From Bromus sterilis (taxonomy: Eukaryota > Streptophyta > Magnoliopsida > Poales > Poaceae), in contig OX465596.1 in NCBI GenBank assembly GCA_950022295.1, forward strand, positions 211,575,501-211,639,500: a stretch of DNA of 64,000 bases. The letters are read 5' to 3'. Shown in pieces: positions 1-9,607 of this stretch (positions are counted from its first letter, which is position 1; each line of letters opens with the position of its first letter). The notes below the pieces were generated by a model that ran no database searches, was not told the DNA's origin, and saw nothing but the letters and a program-made list of their open reading frames with translations. A program made the translations under genes and the position numbers.

Positions 1-1
1 T

Positions 2-1390
2 CTGAGCCGGTTCATAATCCGACTTGGTGAAAAGGCAATCCCCATGTACCGACTCCTGAGGAAATCAGAAACATTTGTCTGGGATAACGAAGCCGATCAG
101 GCCCTAGAGTCACTGAAGAAGCAACTATCCCAGGCTCCAATATTGGCGGCTCCCAAGCCTAAATAACCTATGTTACTTTATATCACAGCCAACAATCGAG
201 TGGTCAGCGCTGTAGTTGTTGTTGAGCGTATGGAAGCCGACAAGGATCACCCTTTGCAAAGGCTAGTTTATTACGTCAGTGAGGTTCTGACTTTATCAAA
301 GGAACGCTACCCTCACTGGCAGAAATTGGTTCTTGGTGTATTCATGGCAAGTAGGAAACTTAAACACTACTTCCAGGAGAACCCCATAACTATGGCCAGC
401 TCAGCACCACTTGCAGATATCATCCAAAACCGGGAAGCAACGGGAAGGATTGCAAAGTGGGCCATAGAGTTGGGGGCTTATCACATCAAATACAAGCCAC
501 GAACGGCCATCAAGTCCCAGGCGCTAGCCGACTTCATCAATGACTGGACAGAGATCCAAGCATCGCCAGAGAAGGCAGTCACCAAATATTGGAGGATGCA
601 CTTCGGTGGAAGCCGGCAGCTCCAAGGGTCAGGAGCCGGCGTGGTTCTTACCTGACCTAAAGGGGAGAAATTCTGTTATGTTCTACAGTTGCAGTTCACT
701 TGTACCAAAAATGCAACAGAATATGAAGCCTTGCTTCATGGAATACGGCTAGCTCGGGAGATGAACATAAGTTGGATCCAATTCTATGGCGAATCAGATC
801 TCGTTTGTCAACAAGTGTCAGGAAAATGGGATTCCAAAAATCCCATAATGGCAGCTTTTAGACGAGAAGCGCAAAGACAAGCCGGATTTTTTGTTGGACA
901 CCAGGTGGATCACGTGGACCGCAGGGAAAACGAAGCAGCAGATGCCCTCTCTCGACTCGGCTCTCAGCGAAAGCCGGTCCCTCCAAACGTATTCCCAAGT
1001 AACATAGGTCACGACTCACCTCGAGTCACAACTTATGTAGAAGCCGAAAATGAGAAAGCAAGACAAGACGCCTTGGATATTCTCGATGAAAAACGATATT
1101 TTGCTGCAGCTCAGTCGGCTATCTACCAACAAGATCTACGACGCTACCATAGCCGTCGCATCAAAAGTCGGACTTTCCAGGAAGGTGATTTGGTGCTCCG
1201 ACTCATACAGAAAAGAGATGGAATGCACAAGTTATCCTCTCCTTGGGAAGGACCGTTCGTGGTCAGCAAGAACATGTACAACGGATCCTACTACCTAGTG
1301 GATATACGCGAGAAAGGGGACACGCGCACAAGCATGGAGGAGACTCCCAGGCCGTGGAACATCGCACAACTCCGTCCATATTACACTTGA
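2..1390 (+). pseudogene. pol: Tat-type pol remnant: RT end, RNase H, second RNase H, integrase C-terminus
   Basis: One frame (frame 2) runs from 2 to the stop at 1388-1390, broken by in-frame stops at 164-166 (TAA) and 653-655 (TGA). Positions 2-163 read as the RT thumb/connection (motif YRLLRKSETFVW). 167-530 read as the first RNase H and linker, ending in the Tat-typical ALADFI. About 590-960 read as the second RNase H (EYEALLHGIRLA, ending ENEAADALSRLGS). About 1005-1390 read as the integrase C-terminal region (YHSRRIKSR, GDLVLR, SPWEGPFVV, WNIAQLRPYY). The integrase zinc finger and the whole DDE core are missing: the second RNase H is joined directly to the integrase tail near 990-1005. 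This is a large internal deletion, so the copy cannot encode integrase. The lineage call rests on motif order and is strong; exact domain limits are approximate. Confidence 0.85.
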
Positions 1391-1414
1391 GTAGAAACAG
1401 GAACATTACTGTAC

Positions 1415-1453
1415 GCTTCACTAAAGTCGACATACGTCGCACTGGCTTTCGCC

Positions 1454-1505
<52 letters not shown>

Positions 1506-1625
1506 CCGACATTAGTCATGCCGGCTTTCGCCATCAAAATATACATAAGTCGACTTCTGTCGCGCTGGCCCTCGCCACATATAACTAAGTCGACTTCCGT
1601 CGCAACGGCTCTCGCATTTACTTTT
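1415..1625 (+). repeat. Short tandem repeats around AAGTCGAC...CTCGCC, with an (AT)n tract
   Basis: At least four imperfect units carry the pattern TAAGTCGAC..cGTCGCxxxGGC(T/C)(T/C)TCGCCA, at about 1424-1455, 1503-1535, 1547-1580 and 1588-1615. Two more lie at about 2357-2388 and 2397-2430. An uninterrupted AT dinucleotide run fills 1457-1503. The block starts about 25 bases after the pol stop and belongs to the Tat 3' region. I see no coding sequence in 1391-3064. Confidence 0.7.
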
Positions 1626-1729
1626 TGTTTCATGTCATTTATTTTTTGCATCATAAATTTGCATACATTGCATTATTATATCTTAGAGACCTGGAGGCTT
1701 GATCTACCCCTCTATTGGTACTGAGCATG

Positions 1730-1905
1730 TATATTGCTTATTCAGGGGAATCGGGGAGTTCGATGACAATCATTGACTCTTTATCCGAAAACTCGGCATA
1801 TATATGTAAAAATAATAGTGTATAAGATTATTCAGGGGCAGTAGGGGGGCTCGATGTCACTCATCGACTCTTATCCAAAGAAATCCCGGCATATACATGA
1901 ACTGG
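1730..1905 (+). repeat. Two direct repeat units (TTATTCAGGGG...CGACTC...GGCATATA)
   Basis: Two ~90 bp imperfect units begin at about 1738 and 1829. Both read TTATTCAGGGG, then a GGGG stretch followed by TCGATG, then CATCGACTC or CATTGACTC, TTATCC and finally CGGCATATA. They are part of the non-coding Tat 3' region. Confidence 0.65.
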
Positions 1906-2199
1906 CAAAACAAGCCTTGGCATGTATAGCTTATGCTCATACGATCTAAATACGCCACACCCGGCTAAAAACTATCAAGAAGAAGTTTTCAAGCAAACGG
2001 AAAAAACGCTGATCAATGTGAGACGACATACAGAGGAGTTACGACTCATGGATAACCCAAAATTATTCTCAACAAAGAGAAGATGAGGAAAAGATGAATC
2101 CAGAGTCGACTTCTATATGAGCCTTTATATTTTCTTTCTGGATCCATTAGCATCATCACATATTCTTTTCATTTTTCATCCAAAAGATATATCTTGAGC

Positions 2200-2860
2200 A
2201 TTAACCCGTGTGACTCGGTATGGCACAAAAGACGCTCATACTGACTCATGGGGACAATAGTTCAAATTTTTTTATCTATGACTCGGTATAACACAAAAGA
2301 TGCTCATACCGACTCATGGGGAATACACCTTTTTCATTGCATCTTCTGCACATATAAAGTCGACTTCGGTCGTGACGGCTCTCGCCATACATATGAATAT
2401 CGACATTCGTCGAACCGGCCCTCGCCGACTTATTTGGAAGCTGGGAATAAAACCCATCGTGTCATATCTATGTGACTTGGAAGATTCAAAGATAGACCTA
2501 TCTGACTCGGCACTGCACACAGATGCACACACCGACTCATGGGGACTACACTTAAAGGTTTCTTCTCAAAAGAAGACTCGATACATCACCCAGTTGAGTA
2601 TACCGACTCTTGGGGAGTAACGCTTCAAAATATTCTTTAGAAAATATGAAAGAAATTGTAAGTCCCAGGTTGCTACAGGCAAGACAACCCGAAACTTGGG
2701 GGCTACACTACTTCGAAGCAAGTTTCATAAACACAAATTCTTCTTTGATGACCCGGTACGGCATGACCATACCATCTCATGGGGGCTACAAGTCGATCTG
2801 TCCTATGAGTCGATTAACAGATACTAAACTATTCTGAATCGACTCAGGGGGCTACAGATA
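2200..2860 (+). repeat. Recurring polypurine-tract-like motif, CTCATGGGG(G/A)CTACA
   Basis: The motif GACTCATGGGGA/GCTACA or close variants recurs near 2243-2256, 2314-2327, 2534-2551, 2595-2606, 2693-2706, 2776-2791 and 2838-2853, mostly after a GACTCGGTATGGCACAAAAGA-like lead. The motif resembles the purine-rich stretch that normally sits once, just before a 3' LTR (the present one is about 4101-4110, TGGGGGCTAA). The region otherwise shows no coding potential. Confidence 0.6.
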
Positions 2861-3064
2861 CATACACTATCATAAATGGTCGGTTCTCATACACTCCGAG
2901 AAAACATTTCAAGTCAGGAATAAAACCGACTCATGAACTCATGGACTCAATGAAAGATCAAAAATTTCATTCATCAAACCAACTGGGTCTTACATCAAAG
3001 TAGGCAACCTTACAAGAAAAATCCAAACTCGGCAATATACTACTAAGAAGACAAACCAACAGCT

Positions 3065-3598
3065 TCAGACATCTTCTTCAGATTCGGCTTCATCCTCTGT
3101 TGAAGCTTCTTCTTCACTAAGAAGTTCTTCATTGCTGGAGATCTCCACACAAAAACAGGCTCGGTCTCCATCTGAGTCAATGATCCTAGCTTACAAGGTG
3201 TCTTCACCATCAAATTTGAAGATAATGGTGTCTCCTCAAGAAATATTCATGGAGCGAAGAAAAGTTTTCCAACCTTTTCTCAAAAAACATGGTGTCATGG
3301 TTAGAAAAACGAACTTTCATCCAGAAGGTGTCGAGTCAACCACAAGTTGAGAAAAAGATTCGGGAAGTTTGATACAGCAACGAATCGTCCGGATATGAAC
3401 CAAGAACTCACTCCTCTCAGGAGAAGAAGGGGGAGATTCAGAAGGAGAGGCAGCACGAGTACTTCTTCCTCTGCCTCTGTCACAGCCACGACCTCTACCA
3501 CGGACACGACCACGACCACAGCCGCGACCTCGAGTACTTGCACGGGGATCGGGCTCGTTGGATGCCAAAGGAGAAGAGGCTTCTAGCTTAGGTGCCAT
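3065..3598 (-). pseudogene. Antisense additional ORF of the Tat element: Arg/Gly-rich N-terminus plus B3-like DNA-binding domain
   Basis: Reading the minus strand from the ATG at 3598 gives a ~177-codon frame ending at the TGA at 3065-3067, broken by in-frame stops at 3317-3319 (TGA), 3236-3238 (TGA) and 3191-3193 (TAA). Residues ~1-30 begin MAPKLEASS. Residues ~20-45 are an RG-repeat tract (TRGRG, RGRGRG). Residues ~46-62 are Ser/Pro-rich. Residues ~63-150 follow the order of a plant B3 domain, especially the REM type: an IKLPESF strand, a FLRKGWKTF motif, a GDTIIFKFDGED motif and an IIDSDGD end. The C-terminus is acidic (repeated Glu, EDEAESEED). No indel is needed to see this, only stop codons. 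Tat elements are known to carry additional ORFs between pol and the 3' LTR, sometimes antisense; the B3 assignment is my own pattern match and needs a profile search. A nuclear DNA-binding role is inference only. Confidence 0.6.
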
Positions 3599-3660
3599 GG
3601 GGAAAACAGGAAGAGGAAGAGGAAAATGGATGCACTTGAAAGATCAAACTATCCAAAGGG

Positions 3661-3670
3661 ATATTTATAG
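3661..3670 (-). promoter_or_regulatory. TATA-box candidate for the antisense ORF
   Basis: On the minus strand the sequence reads CTATAAATAT, about 63 bases upstream of the ATG at 3598. Position and sequence suit a plant core promoter. This is sequence pattern only; 3599-4110 is otherwise featureless element sequence. Confidence 0.45.
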
Positions 3671-4110
3671 TAGATTCATGGGGAAGATCCATTAATGCCA
3701 TAAATAAAGCGGGGTAGCTACCCATGGTAGATAGCATTTATTGGAAGACTCCTCGACTCCCACTACAAACATCAATGCCTCTAACCGGCGTTTCGGGAAA
3801 AGTGATCATAAAAATCAAACCGGATCTTTGACCAAAGGTCAAAGGAAAAATCTTCAAGTAAAAGGAAACGAGAAGCTAAAACGAGTTAGGTGTCGACTTC
3901 TATTAGAGCATCAGATGATATCTGACTCAACAAGAAAGGCCGACTTCATGGAGACAGAGGAATCGAAAAAAATTGAGGAAAGACGACTCTGACTCCCAAT
4001 CAAAGTCAATCATAAAGTCGGCCCTTGATCCATGAAGAGCCGGCGGCAATGAAGAAGATAAAAGAAGATTGTTGTGAAGACTGAAGCATCACAACAATCC
4101 TGGGGGCTAA

Positions 4111-4647
4111 CATCGGGGGGATGGATCAGGCCCATAGACCCGGCATTAGGAACCTCCGGGATGACTAACATATGAAGGCCCACAAAGAAGACCCGACCAG
4201 GAGTCTGACGTGCCAAGCGTGAAGATTGAAGACCTAGAAGGAATTCGACTTACCTTGTATAGACGGTAGAAAACATGTAAAGTGGAATAGAACTCCACAT
4301 CGTATAGGAGTCGGACTCTAGGAATCCCGGGACCCGGCGCCTTTATAAGCCGAGGTCCACGGGAACCAGAGCCAGGACTAGACAACTCGCGCCATAACCT
4401 AGATCTCCACGAGACTAAGGTTGCGAAACATCATCACTATAATCGATACGATCGACTCTTCCTATTGAAGAGTCGATTCCCCTATAGTCAAAAGGAAGAA
4501 GTAGGTCTTTACCGCACCTTCGGGGCCGAACCTGGGTAATTCGCCGAGTCTTGTGCCTATATTGAATCTCTCCTCGAATTCGCCTCGCAGCAAAGGTCTC
4601 ATGATAGGTCCGACTCTACGGACATTTGTCGTGACTTTCCCATGACA
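4111..4647 (+). mobile_element. 3' LTR of the Tat element
   Basis: The LTR is placed from just after a purine-rich stretch (TGGGGGCTAA, 4101-4110) to CATGACA at 4647, about 537 bp. The right edge is firm because the following bases align to a different LTR family. The left edge is an estimate: the expected TG start appears as CATCGGGGGG, two transitions away from TGTCGGGGGG. A TATA-like TTTATAAG lies at 4342-4349, and a typical grass Tat LTR tail (CGAACCTGGGTAA) lies near 4527-4540. Confidence 0.65.
4342..4349 (+). promoter_or_regulatory. TATA-box candidate in the Tat LTR
   Basis: TTTATAAG sits in a GC-rich setting in the middle of the LTR, in element orientation, where the U3 core promoter is expected. 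Confidence 0.45.
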
Positions 4648-4844
4648 GAACTCCCATACTCATAAACAAGTCGCCTCAACCATACTATCGATTGTATTCT
4701 AACACTTACATAAACATAATCTAGCCCGATCACTTAGTCGGGGTCTCGGGCGGGCTCGATCATACAACAAAGTGTGCCACGTGACAGAGTCACGAGCAAT
4801 CGCATCGTGATGCCCCAAGTTGCGCACATCTAAGGGCCACTTGG

Positions 4845-4854
4845 TGTATAAAAG
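4845..4854 (+). promoter_or_regulatory. Conserved TGTATAAAAG in LTR-A, opposite to the element
   Basis: A perfect TATA sequence on the strand opposite to element A. The same decamer lies at 22963-22972, 37683-37692, 53850-53859 and 62000-62009, and in reverse at 53385-53394 in the plus-oriented copy. It is unchanged in all six copies although flanking bases vary. Promoter function is inferred from sequence only. Confidence 0.4.
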
Positions 4855-5548
4855 ACCTCCAGCAAGATCACAACCAAGCTCTCGAAAACCCATACTAAGA
4901 CATGCACGTTATAATCATACACGCATCATGCATGTCTAGTATGAACAGCAGGTATCATCACAATTATCTACAAAGTATATAACTTTATTTAACTCTCACA
5001 GAGTGCACAAAGAGATCACAAGACTGTGATCCAACATTACATCAGTACAACGGAAGCGAAATATGTCTGGATACAGACAAGTTTAACAAATGGCTTAAGA
5101 AGCCTTATTTAAACACAAGCCCTCCACGAGGGAACCAGTCCTTTGACCGGGACTACACTAGCTTGATCTTAGTCGTCGAGCTCCAGGAAGAAGCCACCAT
5201 CAGGGTCAGTGGTTTCGTCTAAAACATAGAATAGGCAAACGTGAGTACATAGTCGTCCTCAGCAAGACTTACGTAGGAACTATACTACTCATGCTCAAGT
5301 ATCAAGGAAAAGGGAGGTGGGGTTTCAATGCAGAAGTGCCAGCTTTGACTTGGCTAGTCATGTAATACGAATACCAGAATGGGGTAAGAAGCGTACACGA
5401 GTCCACTATCCAAGCTCCCAAACAATACACCACTATGGAGCCTTCCTCGACTACCCACGAGAAAGGACGCCATAGCACTCACACTTATCTTGGCAAGTTT
5501 TATAAGTATCCATTGAAGTTGTCTAATAATCAAGCACAGATAACCAAG

Positions 5549-5606
5549 TAGTCCATAACAGTGGATGCGACTATTCAAATAGTTTTGTTAACCCTGCAGG
5601 GGTGTA
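5549..5606. promoter_or_regulatory. Palindrome-rich LTR module (GTCCATAACxG..CTATTCxAATAG..CCCTGCAGGG)
   Basis: The module holds a CTATTCAAATAG near-palindrome and the perfect palindrome CCCTGCAGGG at 5592-5601. A homologous module is found in every LTR-A and LTR-B copy that spans the site. The palindrome lies at 10410-10419, 15314-15323, 23700-23709, 38425-38434, 48816-48825, 52621-52630 and 54586-54595, and at 62736-62745 with one changed base. Its function is unknown. Confidence 0.55.
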
Positions 5607-8062
5607 CTGCTAGACAAATGAAACTATGAGTTACCGCCAAGTACTCGTCACCCTTCAAGCGGGTGTCGGCTAGGATAATTTCCACAACTTTTACCTCACA
5701 GCCAACCGTAATTCCAATGGAGATGCCTATCTGGGCTGGATTCCACATCGTGAGCCCAACCGGTTTACCAATGTGGTCCCAGAAGATGTGTGCAGGGTCC
5801 CAAGCCGGTCTGAATAGCCGTTCTTCCACTTCACAGACCGTGCCACAGACCTACCAGAACTCCAAACTACTGCGACTCATTGAACTGAGAAGGGGTGAGT
5901 TAGTAGGTTGAGCGGGGGTCCATGTTCCCAACATGCGGTAGTACTCTTCGTCTTGGATCACCACACAATAACTCGGGCTTAAGGAGGTGTTCACCGAGAC
6001 AACCCACTGTGTACTCTTACACAGCCTCTCAACGTTCACCTTGTTTAGGGTAGATTGACCAACACATTTCGACCATCATCATCATGATCACTACCATCCT
6101 GACTCAAAAAAGAGTAACCTCATTGTAAACTCTAAGAATGCAATAAGCTTTAATAGCTGCAGGGGCCACATGATATCAATCAACTCTATGTCAGCTAGGA
6201 TTGTGGTTTGCTTACTACTGTGACAAGATGATAGGTCATGCAAAGGAATGGGTTCAACTATGCGGTAGAAACGCATCATGGTAAACATCCAAAACAATGC
6301 ATAAGCGAGACTGAGAGGGAAGTGGGATTTTATCGACATGATCAATGGGGATTTGATTGCCTTGCTGACGAGGTTCAAACACAGTGTCTTCAACGAAGGG
6401 GGTGGCCTCCGGTTCCAGCTCCACTTTTATTCAACAAAATGGCAAACAAGGAATCAACATAAAGTACAATGCACATAAACATGATCAATGTTGCAAGGTA
6501 ATGTTCATGGTTGCATTGTGTTGGAAATTCCATTTAAAAGAAGTAAATTGCAAAGTCATTTGAAAATTCAATCCAAATTTAAATTCAAAAGAATGCCATA
6601 TGCACATTTTTCTCTATTCACCCAAAGTCCATATTCAGATTCTTTGCAATCTTATGATAATTTTACCTATATTATATGCCCAATTTAGAGTTAGTATGAA
6701 TTAAGTATGAATTTCCAAAGTTTATTGCATTTTCTGACTTTTCTGGTATATTTCAAATGATTTAACATTTTATTGCGTCAGCATGACGCAAGGCTGACGT
6801 GGGGGGCTGCTGACAGCAGGGGCCCACCTATAAGTGTCTAGGGGTTAATCCCCTCTCTGTTTAAACTAAACAGAGGTTAGTTAAGGGGCCTGGGCCCACT
6901 GTTAGTGGCCCAGGGGGTGATTAAGCGCGGGGGATTAAGCTCTAATGGAGGGGCTCATTGCCAGCAGCATTGTAGACGGCGACGACTCGCCAGACCTGCG
7001 CTAAAGGGAACGGGGAGGGACACGGAGGACACTGGAGCGTTCCTCGCGCGCTCCCACGTCGGGTGGAGCCAACAGGGGGTCTTGGGGATGCTCCAGAGCA
7101 CGACAGCGTCAACTCCCGCGGCGGCCGTGGCTCGGGTTGGGTGAAACGGGGCTACGAAGGACGGGGACGAGCGTGCGATGGCGCAGATCAACGAGGAGCT
7201 CACCCCGGTGACGTTCGAGAGGACGGGGAGGACGGAGAAGCAACGGCAGAGGCGGAATTCGTCGCAGGAGTTCCTCAGCGGCCGAAGCTTCTCGCTGAAG
7301 CTTGTGTTGCCTGCTTCCAGCTTGAGCTCGAATCAACGGCGGGGTTCGACGAAGGCTTCAACTGCGGCTTCCCTCGACATGGTGGCTCGTCGGGACAGGC
7401 ACGATGACCACGCGAGTGCGGCGGCGCGGCGATATCGAGCTCTCGGATGTAGCGGGAGAGGGATTGGAGAGGGCCCAGAGGAGGGGGAAAGTGTTGCAGG
7501 GGTACGTGGGCGTCTCCTGGCGAAGAGAAGAGGACAAGGGAGGGGCGCAGCTGGCCAGGGCGTCGTCGGCATGCTCTCCACGGCGTGAGTAGCCTGGCTA
7601 GCGCGAGGAAGAACACCAGCCTGCCCCTTGGCTAGGCCGCCTCGGTTAGTTGGGCCTCCAGTAAGTGGGACTTGCCCTTTTCCTTTTCTTTTATATTTTA
7701 TTTCTGTTTTTATTTGTTCTAACTTGGATAAAATACCTAGGCATTTTATAAAATGACCCAAATTTTTATGCGGACTCGAAAATCATATAGCTAGCCACTC
7801 AAAAAAATTGGAATTTTTTGAAATTCAAATAATTTGAATTTCAATTCAAATAGGGCTTTTGATTTAATTCCAAGGTCATGTTTGAATATTTGAAAAATCT
7901 ATGAGTATGATTTTGAATCCAAATTAGTTTATATGTGATCACACTCAATTATGAGACTTCAAAAAAATGCAAAAGGAGTTTTTGGAGAAATTTTTAAAAT
8001 GGCCATTTCAATTAAATTCATCTAGGGGGTTTCTTCTCCCATTTCAATTTCTTATGAAATTT

Positions 8063-9607
8063 TTAACATGATGCAAAGTTACTTGCTAACCCTATCACAT
8101 ACCTAACAGAGGGTTCTGACAACTCGCCCCCACTCAAAAGAATCTCGTCCTGAGATTCAGAAGTGATCGGGAGGAAGGAGGGGTACTCGGCACAGAGACG
8201 GTCTTCTCTTCCCCACGTGGCTTCTTTCTCGGAGTGATGTGACCATTGCACTTTCAAAAACTTAATCTTCTGACGGCAAGTGACACGCTCTGCTGAATCA
8301 AGGATACGAACGGGGTATTCTCGATATGAAAGGTCATCTTGGAGATCAAGCGTTTCATGGTCGACTTCGCGGATGGGGTCCTTGAAGCAACACCTGAGTT
8401 GTGACACATGGAATACATCATGTACCCGGGTAAGGTGCGGGGGTAGTTCAAGTTGGTAGGCAACTTCTCCACGTTTAGCAATAATGTGGAAAGGTCCAAT
8501 GTAACATGGGGACAACTTTCCTTTGATGCTGAAGCGTTGGGTTCCCTTCAGAGGAGTAACCCGAAGGTATGTCTTCTCATCAAGATTGTAGCTTTCTTGC
8601 CTATGAATTTGGTTAACCCTTTCAACTTGACCACTAGATTGAGGATGGAGAGCTATACTAAAGGAGAGATGAGTTCCCATAACATTCTGAAAGCTTCCCC
8701 AGAATCTAGAGGTGAAAAGGCTACCACGATCAGAATTGATTTCCAAAGGAACACCATGAAGAGACACAATTCTGGAGACATACAAGTCCGCTAATTGTCT
8801 CGCAGTTATGGACTCGCCAACGGGAAGGAAGTGAGAAAATTTGGAAAGTCTATCAACGACAACGAAGATGGCATCATTTCCTTTCTAGGTTTTCGGTAAG
8901 CCAGTGATGAAATCCATACTGACTTTGTCCCATTTCATCTCGGGAATAGGCAATGGTTGAAGAGTGCTAGCAGGTCTTTGGTGTTCAGCCTTAATGCGAC
9001 GACAAACATCACATTCAGAAACAAACTGAGCAATTTTTCGCTTCATCCTAGTCCACCAAAATCTCTGGCGTAGGTCTCGCAACATCTTTGTGCTACCAGG
9101 ATGAATCGAAAGGGGAGTGTCATGAGTTTCAAGAAGAATCAGCCTCCTAAGATTGTGTTTTCGTGGTACAACCAATCGAGTGCCAAAGAAAACGACACCT
9201 TGATCATTTATGGAGAAACATTGAGCAACTCCGCTAGCAATGTTCTTCTTGATCTCTCGAATACCACTATCATGTTTCTGGGCGTCTATGATTTTATCCT
9301 CAAGGGTTGGTTTCGCCCCCAAGGTAGATAGAAAGCCATGAGGAACTATCTCGAGATTGAGCTTTCGAAATTCCACATGAAGAAGTCGTTGATACTGTTG
9401 TAACATGAGGTTGTTACAATACGACTTACGACTTAGTGCATCAGCCATGACATTGGTCTTGCCTGGGGTGTATAAAATTCCTAAGTCATAATCTTTTATC
9501 AATCCTATCCAGTGTCTTTGCCTGAGATTAAGATCCGGCTGGGTGAATATGTATTTGAGGCTTTGGTGGTCTGAATAGATCTGGCAATGGTTACCAAGGA
9601 GGTAATG
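8063..9607 (-). pseudogene. pol: Element A pol, 3' half: RNase H end, integrase, chromodomain
   Basis: Entering from the LTR-B insertion at 9607, the frame reads the RNase H/linker motifs YSDHQSLKYIFTQPDLNLRQR and MADALSRKS, then an HX6H...CX2C integrase zinc finger (CDVCRRIK) and a catalytic core with MDFITG, NSDRG and the QVERVNQ glutamate. An in-frame TAG near 8884 interrupts the core. About 96 codons present in element C are missing near 8605: QVERVNQ is joined directly to HRQES, so the C-terminal half of the integrase core is lost without shifting frame. The chromodomain follows (RILDSAERVTCRQKIKFLKVQW, EKEATWGRE). The frame runs ~59 bases past the LTR boundary at 8121 before its stop at 8063. 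Confidence 0.85.

Larger units (their letters stand above)
1..4647 (+). mobile_element. Ty3/gypsy Tat-lineage LTR retrotransposon, 3' portion
   Basis: This is the 3' part of a plus-strand LTR retrotransposon; its 5' LTR, gag and most of RT lie left of the window. In order it holds the end of RT/RNase H, a second RNase H, the integrase C-terminus, a 2.7 kb non-pol 3' region with repeats and an antisense reading frame, and a 3' LTR. Two RNase H domains and an extra 3' region with an additional ORF are known features of the Tat lineage. The right end (CATGACA at 4641-4647) abuts sequence that aligns with the LTR of element A about 0.2 kb from that LTR's TGTCGGG end, so the Tat element was inserted in the LTR. 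The matching left junction, needed to confirm a target duplication, is outside the window. Confidence 0.85.
4648..8121 (-). mobile_element. 3' LTR of element A (LTR-A), end truncated by the Tat insertion
   Basis: It aligns end to end with 22768-26211, starting at GAACTCCCATACTC. In element orientation it begins TGTCAGAACCCTCTGTTAGG at 8121, directly after a purine-rich GAGTGGGGGCGAGT. It contains a GC-rich coding-like block (about 6900-7640), AT-rich tracts (6480-6780 and 7680-8060), the shared palindromic module (5549-5606) and an antisense TATA sequence (4845-4854). Several GC-rich open frames in 6900-7760 recur with shifts in the other copies and are treated as LTR sequence, not genes. Confidence 0.8.

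Noticed and set aside
170..655. A stand-alone gene starting at the ATG at 170
   Set aside because: The frame is open upstream to base 2 except for one stop, and the product is RNase H of a retroelement, so this ATG is not a gene start.
1457..1503. Origin- or scaffold-like AT tract
   Set aside because: A plain AT dinucleotide microsatellite with no supporting context.
3347..3586. Plus-strand Ser/Thr-rich frame (repeated TSTSS/TTTT)
   Set aside because: It is the complement of the RG-repeat tract of the antisense frame; low complexity explains it.
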